From NCBI RefSeq assembly GCF_000004075.3, contig NC_026659.2, positions 20,106,272 to 20,170,271 of the forward strand: a stretch of 64,000 bases of DNA, given 5' to 3'. The notes under the pieces were generated by a model, which saw only the letters and a list, made by a program, of their open reading frames with translations, was not told where the DNA came from and did not search any database. Positions 1-12,100 of this stretch are shown here, in pieces. Origin of the DNA: Cucumis sativus. Its lineage: Eukaryota > Streptophyta > Magnoliopsida > Cucurbitales > Cucurbitaceae. Numbering within the stretch: position 1 is the stretch's first letter; each line of letters begins with the position of its first letter. The translations under genes and the position numbers were made by a program.

Positions 1-1440
1 ATGATGTTGAAAAATCCCAAAAGGAAAAGATTGAACCTCCTTGATTCAAAGATAATGGACAAAAGCAAGGAAATCAAAAACGCTAAGAGAATAATTGCTG
101 ACCCAAGAATCAACCCAAAATTGAGCCCATTGTCCATTCCCTAAAGCAAAGAGTCACCGACTTTTCACGCATACTCCATGTTATAGAGATACCGGATACA
201 CAGCCATGAACTTCTAAGGCAACAGTTATTGCACCACATTCAAGCCAACCAAAAACTTGAGAACCCCAAGTTCTAGCAAATTTCGAAAGGAACGAGGTTC
301 TTGAATGAATCTCCAACCACATATTGAGATAAGGGCAAAGGTATAGGCTTCAAGGTTTCAAATCCAAATCCCCCAATAACTTGAGCTTGAGATCTGAAAT
401 TCAACCTAACCAAATGGTGAATTTGACTGCCTTCCCTACCCTCCCAGAAAAAAGCCCTCAACAAACAATCCAATTCCAAACCAACCATGGAAAGAATATG
501 AAATGAGGGCATATAACATAAGTATGCATGACTGTAACGGATTACATAAAACCATGCATCCTCCTCAATAGATTTGATAATTTTCAATCAATCAAATGTT
601 TTCTGAATTTTTTCTATAACAGGCTGCCAAAAACAAAACTTTTTACTTTTAGAATATCCTCCAAGATGAAGACCAGGATAAGATAATTGAAAGGATTCAA
701 CCTTGCAACTGAGCCTTGAAAAATATTGAATGAGCATTGATTCCTCCACATCGACTCCACAAAAATCACATTTTTCCCAATTAGTTTTTGACCTGAGCAC
801 CATTCAAAAAGATTGATAGCCTGAATGGAAGTATCATACATATCGTCATCATACTTAGAGTCTTAGACTACATAGTATCATCTGCAAACTGCAAGATAGG
901 CACAAGAACATTTTCGCTACCCACTACAAAACCTTCGTTCACACGTTTAGCATATGCATTATTAATTAAATAAAAAACTGAAAAATTTCACTTGTCAAAA
1001 GAAATAAGAAAGGACAACGAGGCTCCCCAAGCCTTATTCCTCTAGATGCCACAATTCTTACACATGGTTCATCCATTAACAAAGACCAAAAATTTGCAAT
1101 TATGAATACAGCCACTAATCCACTTTATCGATCTGCGACCAAAGCCCTAAACAATAGAACTTCCTCCAGAAAATTTCAATCCACACAATTGAAGTCTTTC
1201 TCAATGCCTAACTACAAGAACTTTTTTTCCCTTATCTTGTATTTTCTTCTACCACTCCATTAGCAGTAAAGAATCGGGTCCAAAATTTGTGGACCTTGAA
1301 TGAACACACTTCAAAAAGATGAGAGCATAACAACTTTTAATCTCTACGCTAGCACCTCAGTTAGTATCTTATAGACAGAAGAAGTAAGACTAATAGGCCG
1401 AATATCTTTTACTGAAGTAGCTGTTCCCTTTGGAATAGAG
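1..1440 (-). pseudogene. LINE (L1-type) reverse transcriptase fragment
   Basis: Read on the minus strand, pieces of a plant LINE ORF2 follow each other in family order. At about 1440-1350 is the 'P-x-G-T-A-T-S-V-K-D-I-R-P-I-S-L' type RT motif. At about 1060-1000 is the 'ASRGIRLGEP' block, which is normally ASRGIRQGDP. Near 840-780 is 'LFEWCSGQKL', and near 670-610 is 'HLGGYSKSKKFCFWQPVIEKI', the RT C-terminal region. Stops and frame changes separate them, so the copy is dead. It runs off the left edge. It has the same strand as the p24 gene at 3986-4506 and could lie in a long intron of that gene. Confidence 0.85.
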
Positions 1441-3985
1441 ATATCCACAGGCGAGGCGGGCGTGGTCTCCCCGATAACCATTTCATTTCCCATCCCTGCA
1501 AAAATTTCCATGCTGAATTTGTGGAGATCAAGTTCTGGGGGGTGGGGGATTTTTCCCCATTTGAATTTTTTTAAATAATTAGATAATTTAAATCACTAAT
1601 ATGGAAAGAATTTAATTAAATAATTAAAATTTTCACTCATGATCAAGATACAATTAAAATGTTTAAGTTTCATTATTTGAGAAAATTAAAATCTAAATAT
1701 TACAACAATATATTATGATCTCAACTTAATGAACTATATTTAACTAAAGTTACACATGTAAACTCTCACCTTATAACCGATGCTAAGCCAAAAAAAGAAA
1801 AAGGGAAAAAAATTAAGTTGGGCTGTAAGACTCTATCCATTTTTTTGTACATTATGAAACCTCTCAAAGGGTTAAAACCATCTCTGCCCTTCACAATTCT
1901 TCCTCCACAGAGCATTTTGGTCATGCTCAAAAGTGAAAACACCACAACACTTGGTAAGAAAGAAGAAATTCTTCGCCCAATGATCTTCGACCCCCAAAGC
2001 TCCCAAGGAACAAGGAGACTTGACCTTATGCCAGCTAACTAAGTGACACCCTTGGCTACTGCCAGTGGCTTTCCACAAAATATATATATATATATCTGAA
2101 CCCTTTCTCAATGTTTCTACAAGGCAATAGGGATTCTCGGAATGGACAAATAATAAAAATGAATACTATCTTACCTCCCTTAGCAAATAAAATCACTCAA
2201 AGTCGAAAGTTCTCTAATTTGATCATAAACCAGATCCCAAAAGGAGCTTCACAGTAAAAGGTATATCTTTACTCACATGCACAATTTGTGTAGAGTTGAA
2301 AAGTCTAGAGTGAGTAGTGCCATACCAATCTAGAGACACGGGTAATTATTGTGTCCACCCATAATCTGATAAATAATGTAGGACTTTAATAGCAATAATA
2401 ATCGTGCCAGGGCTTCTTAGCCATTCTCATGTGAACTGTTAAAATTGGGTCAGAGTAAACATTTGTTTGTTAGAGAAAATCTAAAAATGAGATTGTGTTT
2501 TTAATAAGAAACAAATTTCATCAATGTATGAAGTTTACAAAAGAAGGGCAGTGAGCCCAAACCAAAGGAGTTACAAAAGACTTCTCCAATTGATCCAAAG
2601 GGAGGATAGACTGTAGGAACTATAGAAAATTGTACTTGTTGGTACCATAGGGGAAAAAATACTGAGAATTTTTGCTAAGTGAAAACTTTGTTCAGGAGGT
2701 CGTCTCATGCTCTCCACTTGCCTAAAAAAATATTCTGAACCCTTTCTCAAAGTTTCCCACTTCTTACAAACTACGAAGAAAAATGAAACAAATTTATAGA
2801 CAAAATGAAAACTACAGTGGAAAAAGTAAAAGAAAAAGGTGAGTTGTCCTACTAATTTAAATATCTTTTTTATATACTAGTAAAAGGATGATAAGACATC
2901 TCGAACTAAATCTTGTTGGCAACATGCGCTTGGAGGTACCAAAGGAAATCAGAAACATCCATGGGAAGAACATGGAAATTTTTTCCACCAATGAGAGAAA
3001 ACTAGAATTGACCAAAATCCCTAGACAAATGATCCCAAGCCCAAACCTCTTTCTGAACCTTCAGGCTTCAACAATCCATAGTGTGGGAAATGATACTTCA
3101 GACGCTATGTTGGAGAGATAGTTTACTGCCAGACAAATTCACTGCATCTTTGCTATCTCTAGTTCCAAAAGACATCAAACTGAAGGAAGCTAGAGATGAG
3201 ACAACTAGATCTGGTAGATGCTACCATGGAGGAACTTTATAGAGAGGGGAATTGAAATTTTGGCCTACTTCTAAATGGGACACAACTATGTGGAGTGAAA
3301 AGAATAAAAAAAAGAAGACTGCAGAAGCTTCGATCATTGGACTTCTCTTTTGTTTATTCAAGTTAATTGGAGGGGGAAAAAGTATGTTTGGAAAAAGAAA
3401 CTTCCACTTCTGCTTGGAGGGGAACTACGAAAGTATATTTATTTTACTAGACTGTTCCATAAGAAGATTAATACTGCTGATGAAATTCATAAAGGATGGC
3501 TATACTTGATTCTAATTGTCTTAAATGAAAGACAGCAACTCTACTCGTGGCTACTTGCTGCAAATTTGCTCATACAGTCTGAATTTAAATTGCTGTAATT
3601 CCCCACAACAGTGCTTCAACTGTTCTTGATATTTCCTTATTCCAAAAAAGAAACATAATTTGATTGATTTCTGGGTATGGATTTCAAGAAATTACAAAAA
3701 CTATGTCGTTGAACGAAGTCAACGATTGTTTAGAGTTTCCGAACTTTAAAGAAACTCTAGGTTGTTCAATAAAAAGGAATGCCGAAAGGCAGGACAAGAA
3801 GATGCTACCAATGCAACCAAAGAATCCTAATTTCCTCGAATTCTGAAACCGAAGCTTCTCAAAGAATTCCAATTTCGGATATACACGCCAATCAAAATCC
3901 TCCAAAACAATCAAAAGATAACAGAAGAAAACATAAAATGGAACGAAGTTGAATCTAGATTTGTCATACACAAGCAAAAACTTAC
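1441..3985. other. No recognised gene; possible p24 intron with repeat-like sequence
   Basis: This is AT-rich sequence between the LINE remains and p24 exon 2. Around 2497-2580, an A/T-rich 'ttaataagaaacaaatttcat' start followed by purine-rich sequence resembles the reversed 3' ends of LINE-like repeats seen near 9525 and 10140. I searched by eye on the minus strand for the missing p24 C-terminal exons (coiled coil, transmembrane segment and KK tail) and did not find them. The short open frames here show no family resemblance. Confidence 0.4.
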
Positions 3986-4506
3986 TTCGACAGAGCCCTT
4001 CTTGGCAACATTGGACCAGTCCTTAGCAGCCACACCCGTCCTCCAATCGAAATCCACCGATAATGTCACTATAGGCTGGTGATCAGGAGCCCAAAAACAG
4101 GCCATGAAATCACCCGCCTCCGCAGCAACAAACCCAAACTGCCCCGACTCCACCTTGTCGGAATAGTGATAGGTATTCCCAGTTGCCGAAGTCACCTACA
4201 GATTCCAAAACGCTATGTTAAGGGTCACTTATCGATCAAAAACCCGAAAGAAAAAAAAAATAAAAAGATCCTCGCAAAAAAAAAAAAAACAAATACCCGA
4301 ACAATGAGCTTGCGTTCATCAGTCAAGGGCTGGCCTTCGTTGGGATTAACAACGTGATACTTGCCGACGGTCATGGCGTTCTGCTTAATGTCCTCAGAGA
4401 TGCATTTGGTATGGCCGGACTGCAAGTCGAATCGAAGAGATTCCGATCTAGAAGAAAGAAAGCCAATGAGTACTAGGAGATGAAAAGCGGCGACGAATCG
4501 AACCAT
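3986..4506 (-). CDS. p24-family transmembrane emp24 (GOLD) protein, 5' part, exons 1-2
   Basis: p24 proteins are type I membrane cargo receptors that cycle between ER and Golgi in COPI/COPII vesicles. Exon 1 is 4506-4297, with ATG at 4506 and donor CGG|GTATTT. Exon 2 is 4195-3986, with acceptor CTGTAG and donor GAA|GTAAGT. Both are 210 bp and phase 0, giving 140 residues of a protein usually about 210 long. A hydrophobic signal peptide (residues 1 to about 23) leads into LRFDLQSGHTKC. The GOLD domain follows, with KYHVVNP, YHYSDKVESGQF, MACFWAPDH and VAAKDWSNVAKKG. The two cysteines (HTKC and MACF) match the family disulphide. The sequence looks like the plant p24-delta-2 group. The coiled coil, membrane anchor and di-lysine tail are missing. 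They probably lie left of position 1 behind a long intron, or the gene has been cut by the LINE debris. Confidence 0.85.
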
Positions 4507-5104
4507 TGTGAAAATGGAAGAAAATTTTCAATTGGAGAGAGAGTCGGGATTGTGTATTTTGAAGAAGAACGAAAATCAGAGAGATTTCAACGACGGCCAA
4601 CGAAATATCTAAAAACGCCAAATCAAAATTATTATCATCACCAAAACTACAATATTTTTACATTTAACAAACAAAAGTTGTCAAATTAAATTGATGGCTT
4701 GACAGCTGTTCCGTTCCCATTGGCTGGAACACGTACTCTTCCCTCTACTTCCTCCTTTCTCCAACACGTGTTAAAATCAAACAATCCCAATTCGAAAATT
4801 TCATAAAATAACCCTAAAATTTAAAAACACAAAGCTTAATTTATTATATATATATATATATATAATTTTCTTAAATATAAAAAAGATCGAAATATTTATG
4901 CTTGTATAACAGAATAAAAGCGTTAATATTTTAGGTTTGATCTCGTAGCTTTTGAATTTCCGGTGATTCATTTTTCTTTCTTTCGTTCTCTTCTTTTGCA
5001 ATTTTCATTTTATATTTGTCTGAATTGTGATAAGTGTTTTATAGCTATTATTATATTTTTGTTATAATTATCTTTGTTTTCAATCAATCATCAATCTTGT
5101 ATTA
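4507..5104. other. p24 upstream region, no recognised gene
   Basis: This region lies upstream of the p24 start. It is AT-rich with a (TA)n run near 4845-4862. It plausibly holds the p24 promoter and 5' leader, but no specific element could be fixed. Confidence 0.4.
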
Positions 5105-6175
5105 TTTTTTTCAATGTGTCGTGTATCATGAACTATATGGTTATGTATCATGATCTACATGATCGTTTTCTAAGGATTTTCAAAACCATAGTTTATCATG
5201 AACTATTTGATCATGTATAATAAACTACATGTGATACACTACACATAATCGTGTAGATGATGATACACGATTGTTTACTATGACTTTTTCAAAATCATAA
5301 TTTATCCTGAACTAGCAATCATGTATTAGGGGTGTAAGAATAACCTTACAACTCTAATAACACTACTCAACCCTTATAATATGGGTTGGGTTTAAAAATT
5401 TGGATTTTTTGGGTTGGGTCTCGAGTTGGAGGATTGAAAAATTTGATTCAACCTAAATTAATATAATATAATATAGATATTATTTATTTAATAAAAAAAG
5501 AAAATTAGGTTTTCTTTTCTTCCTTACAGCTCACAAGTCACATTCATGCTTCAGTCTTCACCTTCTATTCTCATGCAACAGGCTTCACCTCTTCAACCTC
5601 CCTCGCGTGTTGCAACCATCTCCTTTGTCTCTACTCTGACTCTCCTCCGTCTCTCCTCTAACCATTCTTTGATTCTCTTTCGTCTCCTCTGTCTCCGATC
5701 TTAGTTCATCATATCAGATCTCAGTCTCCTCTGTTGCCGACATCTCCTTCGTCTTTGACTCTCCTCTGTCTCCGACCTTTGCCATATCTTATATCGTTCT
5801 TTCGTATGTGATATTCTTGATAGCCATCCATTAGAAATTAGAAACGAAAAAAAAAAAAAAACAATATAATCCGACAACTCAACCCAAACCAACTCATATT
5901 TTACGGGTTGAGTTGGAAACTAAATTCGGGTTATTCGGATTGTCAACCCAAATAACCCAAAAAAATATGGGTTGAGTTGAGAATGTCTCCCAATCCAACC
6001 CGATTACACTCCTATCATGTATCATGAACTACACGGTCGTGTATCATAATCGCTTAGAAGAAGAATTACACACGCGCGTGTGGCTGATGTAGATACTACC
6101 TACACGACCGTATATCTATTTCCTACATGATTGTGTATCATGATCGTTTAGAAGAACACATACACGCATTCGTGT
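5105..6175. repeat. Palindrome-rich repeat of GTATCATGA / CACGATCGTGTA type
   Basis: Short related units such as GTATCATGAACTA, CATGATCG, CACACGCGCGTGTG and TACACGACCGT recur irregularly from 5120 to 5325 and again from 6015 to 6170. The insertion at 5327-6014 interrupts the array. Many units are self-complementary, so the array could fold. A looser version of the same kind (CGTGTAT, AACGATCATGTA) is present near 50440-50600. Confidence 0.7.
5327..6014. mobile_element. hAT-like MITE with 8-bp target site duplication
   Basis: The 688-bp element begins TAGGGGTGTAA and ends TTACACTCCTA. These are imperfect 11-bp terminal inverted repeats with one mismatch. It is flanked on both sides by the perfect 8-bp direct repeat TCATGTAT (5319-5326 and 6015-6022). 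Eight-bp duplications and a short 'TAGGGGTGTAA' end are typical of hAT non-autonomous elements. Subterminal GGGTTGGGT and AACCCAAACC tracts form further inverted repeats. There is no transposase. Removing the element and one duplication restores a continuous repeat unit of the surrounding array. Confidence 0.88.
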
Positions 6176-9120
6176 GGCCAATTAATCACCTATTGATTGT
6201 GGCACTTTTTGTATTTTTGTGAGTTTGTGGGTTTTTTCCGTTTTCAAAATTGTTCTATACAATGTAAATATTTTGCTCGTTTCTTATTTTTTTAAAAAAA
6301 TCCTATATATATAGAAAAAAACTTAATAGGGTTCTTTTTCAAAAATAGAAAAAGCTGACAAACTATTTAGATCTTTCCATGAAGTGTAAATATTTTGTCA
6401 AATGTTCTATTTTTTACATTTTTTTTTAAAAAAAATATTTACTGTCGCTTTAACAAAATTAAAAAAAAAAAAACCAATAAAGCTAGTAGAACTTGACTTA
6501 ATTTTTCATAATTTCCAAATTTTTCTCATGGAATTTCTTCATCTCCTCCGACAGAATTTATTCCTTTTTTGTCTTCTCTCATTTTCGGCGTCATCTTGTT
6601 CATAAAGACAATATTTTTATCCTTATTTTTTTTCATTATCAAGTATTGTGTTCTTATTCTTTTTTCATTATCAAGTATTGTAGCAATAACAAGATCGTTT
6701 ATACTGGAAACAAGATTATTCTTTTGCACATGTGTGGTCGATTAATCATGGAATAGTTTTGTTATTTCACATTGTGGACTTGTGGACTTTTTTTCTCTCA
6801 ATTTTTTTCAAATGTCACTCTCTCAACTTCGTCTCACATTCTTTAGACGTTTGACGCCGTTTTGTCTTCGTTTTTCCACTTCTTCGTCTCCCAACTTCAT
6901 CCTCAATGTTTTTTTACTATTCTAAATTATTTCCTCTATTTGTTATTGTAATGCAGATTTATTTTTAGATTCCTCTGACCATCTATATATTGTATAGGTA
7001 TTTTCATAACAACCATTCATCCTTTATTACAATATGCTATGGCTTTTATAAGGATGATTGTGTGCTATGCAACAAGATAATCAATATGCATTGAAATGAA
7101 ATGTATGATGATGTGTTATATGTTTTTTCTATTCAAGTTCAAGTATAAACTCAAATAGGTTCTTGGTAAGTTTAGGGTCGAACATAGAAAATTGTTGCTT
7201 TAATTTGTGAGGGAAATGAACTATAATTAATTGAGTCAGGTTGAATATGCTTTCTAAACTAAACTATTACTACCGTGGTGATATGCGATGGAGGTTGTGG
7301 AAGATAGTGAAATAAAAATATGTGATGAAGTAGGGTTAAGACATTGTTCTCTAATCCTTTAACAAACACAAATATCATTCATGTGTCAATTACTAATTAA
7401 GGAAAGCATTCTTCCGGCACCTAAATGTCATAAATACTCTATGAATTTTAAGATGTAAACGATGTAATGGTATGTAATAGGTTTAAGCTTATTTCAGAGT
7501 TGTCTTCTATCTTTGTTTAAGGTAGTCTTAGACACTTACTCTTTCGAGCAATTAACTACCTTTACTCGAATTGCTCTCAAGCAATTTAGTTTTACGTAGG
7601 CCAAACAAATGAGAGGTATGTATATTTATCCTACTGGATTGAGTCTAATTTTCTAATCCATTAACAAATTTAGCTACTCATATATAAAAAAAAAAAAAAA
7701 AAGACAAGATGCAAATGTAATGGAATTCAAAGTGATCATATTGATAATAAGAATATGTTACAATGTCAAATTCTCTAATACAATCACTAAGTGAAAAGAA
7801 TGCAAAAAATAGAACAAAACAATGATAAAGATTCAAGTTATGAATCACAGTATCTTGTTCTCCTAAGGTTGGTCAATGGAGGTAAAGCTTCTAGACTCGT
7901 GGATGAGTAAAGTATGAGTATATATTTCTGATTTTCGACGATGGCATTTATAGGTTTCTAACACTCATCGCCCACTAGATCCTATATTTTGCGACGATGA
8001 CATTTACTTGTCTTAAATACTTGTTTATGCAAAATGTTGACTCTGGATAATAGATTTACGAGCCACTCATTTGATAATTCAACGAACTTCATCAATTTTA
8101 TGTTTTTATTTCAAACTTTGATTCTAGGATAGTTCAATAAACGATGAGCATTCCATCAAGTTAAAACAACTCACCGGCATTTTCTTATCAACTAGAGTTT
8201 TAAGATTCTAAATTGTAATTCAGTTATTCGCTAAGATGGGTTGGGAGGAACATCGAATAACTTTCCAAAGTCTAATTATCAATTCTCTAATCCTCGCTTC
8301 AAATCACTTGAAACTTTGAAAACTTCGATCACAGTACCCTTAAAGGTTGTCTTAGTAATTTTCAGCAGTAAAATAAAACCTAAAAACTAAACTAAATAAT
8401 TTTGTAGCCTTGGTTCATTTGGCTCGTTGGCATTTTAGCCATTCCATCGTGGCCTTTGTTCGAGTCTGGTAATCAGAATATGGTACAAGGTTTTGTTGAA
8501 CAAAAAAAAAAGAAGAAAAGCAAAGCAAAAATAAACACACACACCACCACAACAAAGTCCTATTACAAAGTTTGATGTACTACCAACCTACATTTCATCA
8601 AAATAATAATAATAACTATTATTATAATCATAATAAATAAAATACTACCAAACTACAAAAATTGAGACCATCCTTGAGGCTCAGTCTAAATGGCAATATG
8701 CATTAATAATAACTTATAATGTCCATTGAATTGTTTTGGCAGTGTTAAAGTACTTTGCACTTCGTACAAGCATGGCTTACTTCAGTTCTGTTTCCGAGGA
8801 AAAACAAGTGTACAAAATTTAAGAAGCAACAAGCAAACAGTAGTTAGCATCAAAGTAAACGATTCTGGTTGAGTCTAATTTCACAAACTGGCACAAGTAA
8901 ATTCCAATCATCCCTTTCCAACAATCAGAAAGCCGGATACTTGGATCAACTACAATGTCAATGATGCATGGACATAATGAGGTTCCACAATACAACTCGA
9001 TAATTATAACCTTAGATTTTGGGTCTTCCAGTTTGGTTATCTCGCGTTGTAATACTACACAGTAATTGAAGGAGTCGATCGTAAGTTAAGATATTTCACT
9101 GAAAGCACCTGATTGAGGTC
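6176..9120. other. AT-rich intergenic region, no recognised gene
   Basis: This lies between the MITE-bearing repeat and the IPK stop codon. It contains poly-A/T runs (for example 6420-6475 and 7685-7702). Sequence around 7150-7200 ('tcttggtaagtttagggtcgaa') resembles sequence near 63525-63560, suggesting fragments of one dispersed repeat. No exon of a known family was seen on either strand. Confidence 0.45.
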
Positions 9121-12100
9121 TTATCCTGAAAACCGAATGGTTGTCCCAAGCCAGTCATCTGGAATCTTGCCTCGAATTTCCCCGTTTAGAGCTCTCAAGG
9201 AGTGGACAGTGGCTGCCTGCAGCAGGTAGCAGATAATACTAAATATTGAATGGAATTTGTCCAATGACAAAACACAAAAGATTTACCTTTACAATATAGA
9301 CTTCAATGCCAAGCTTTGCAATCATTGCTGCTTCTGATATCTTAGTCAACATTCCCCCAGTTGTATCATGGGCTGCTACACTTATCTCAACTGGCAATCA
9401 CAAATAAAAATAGAAAATAACTGTCATCTAGTTCCACTCCCAAATGTTATTTCTTCTGGTTAAACTGAACTAGCTCATTGATGCCAATTCTAGAAACTTC
9501 TTGTGAAAAACATTAGGAATTGATTCTTTTTTTGAACAACATAAGAAATTTTTCATAGAAAAAATGAGAATATTAATGCTCAACGGGATAGAAGTTGCAT
9601 AAAGGAGAAAAATACATGGGAAGAACGCCTTGAAGAAACAAACGATACATAGGACAATATAAGAGCACCAAGGACACTGCAAAGTAGCCAAGAGAGACTA
9701 GAACTTCAAAAACTACCTGAGACTTCAGCAACGGCTCAAAACTTCATGAGACAAAAAGATCCTCAAACTGAAATGACTTTCAACAAAGGGTAAAATTTGC
9801 AACTCGAAGGTTTTAGAGCTTGGACTGTGAATGAAGCTTGAAATTGAACCCAAAACAAGCCTACTTGCTTGGTGTTCGATCAAAAGGTAAAAACGCCTCT
9901 AGAAATAAAGCAATCAAAACAGGAGCTTCTAACCAGATCAAATCAGTGAGTAGGATTAGAGATGCCCAAAAGGCAGGGCAGGGGCAGAGCAAGCTTCCCA
10001 ACACTAACGAGAAGTAGATTTTCTATTTATAGTACTTCTTTCCCAGTGTAACAATGTAAATTTGTTAATGTTTGGGTTACATCAATTTGGAATTAGAGTC
10101 GTCTGAAGTGAAATTTGCATGGTTATAAAATAGGAAAGAACTTTTTTAGAAGGAAACAAAACTTTTCATTGAAATGATAAGAGACCAATGCTAAATAATA
10201 GCTTAACTTTCAAGAGATAAGAGAAATTGAGAAAAACTAAGACAATACTATTGAGATACAATGAAAGAAAACACCAAAAACCAAGCTTTTACAATCTAAC
10301 AAACCTGCCCCACAAAAGAAACCAAAAGCCATAGAGAGGGAAAGAAAACTGTAGGCTGAAAGAAACAAGGAAAGCGAGCGCAAATGGAGGGGAGAGAGAA
10401 GGAGACTTACAGAAACCCAAAGCCATAGAACATATAAACTTCAAAACCAAAGCAGACTGAAGACCATCAAGAATTTGAAGTCCTAGACCAAACCACCTAG
10501 CTAGACTTTAACTGAAGGAGAACCAGATGGAATTGATTTCATCTACAAACCATATTTTTCTATTGAAGCAGAGAATCTATTCAACATTTTCACCGTTCTG
10601 AAATAATGTATCAAAATCATGTGCGAAGTAGACCCCTGCATTCTTCTCAACAAAATCTACTTGTGCCTAAGAGTCCATGATATCCTCACTCCTTAAACTA
10701 ACAGCTGAATCTCCATAAAATTGTAAATAGAAAGATTATTTTTTGTCTCTGGAGGGCGATATTATTAATATAAGTAGAAAACCTACTGATGGAACTCGTA
10801 GCCAAATCGAACTCAGAATTCAATCTGATTGATTTAATGTAGCAGAACGTACAATCCTCTGTTTCCCTCTCTCCCAAGAAATAACAGAAAGATTCAAATA
10901 CTGAAAAAATAATCATATCCCTCCCTCCCTTAACAAACTTATTTATATGGCTAACTAACCTATCCCTAACCAACCAATTACTCACACGTGTCTCCCTCCC
11001 TTAACAACTTATTTTATTTATATGGCTAACTAACCTATCACTAACACGTGTCTCCCCCCTTAACAAACTTATTCCCCTTCCTCCTGTAGTGATATAATAT
11101 TGGAGGTCTAACACCTACCTCACGTTATTATTGGAGGGTGGAAGAAATCTAGTTACATGATGAGTAGAGAAATAAAATGCAGTAGCTAAGAGTAGCGCTA
11201 AAGCAAAATTTCAAGCCTTAAACAACAGAATTAACAAAAACATATAGATTTAAAGGATACTTGTAAAGTTAAGGTTCTCTCAAAAGACACTTCTATGTAC
11301 TGATACTCATAGCACATGATCCAACTTTACATGCTGGCTCCAAAAGGAGCTATTTTAGTGTTTCTAATCTTTGCTCATTTGTAATGTTTAATGTGCTTAA
11401 ATGTTATATTTGTAGGATCTCGAGCAATTAATGCACTCAAGAGTCTTCTGGTCCGAGCATTCAGGCTTCGAGGGATGAGAAAAGGAAAAAAATGCCCAAG
11501 GCACGGCATTGGGAAGCAGCAGAACGCCATGCCATGTGCACCACTATCGACATAAGGCATCAAGCAACAGCATTACACAGTATAGAAATTCCAACAGCAA
11601 CTTAGACATAGCAATAGCATCACGACATTGTCCTATTTTCTATATATATTCCTCTTCTTATTTTGGGGTTTTTCAAGCTAGGAACCATGGAGGAAACGGA
11701 AAGAACCTCTTTTCTGCTTCTTCTTCTTCTATCTTGTAGTCTTTTTAATCTTCAGTTATTCATTCTTGGGTTGTAATCTAAACTCGATGTTGCCCAACCT
11801 CATCTTTATCATCAAGGCATGCCAGCAAGGTTAGTTTTCTAGTTTTAGGAGTAGGAAATCCAATGTACATTTATGAGGAGTGAACTTCGATCCTTAACAC
11901 ATCGTGATTTCTTGCATAATTGAGCTTGTGGTTTATTATTTATTTATTTTCTTTTTGAAAGAAAACGTGTCTCTTTATTAATAAAGATATAGATAATGAG
12001 ACAAGCTCATGGTACAAGAGGGCTATACTATGAGCAATTACAAAAATATAATATGGATCAAGAGGCGCACTCGGGTATCCCCATAGCGCCTTCATCATAT

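Noticed and set aside
1818..3121. Small frames taken as the missing p24 exons
   Set aside because: None shows the coiled coil, transmembrane segment or di-lysine tail expected of p24.
3664..3977. Open frames on both strands beside p24 exon 2
   Set aside because: They overlap the intron after the exon-2 donor and have no family resemblance.
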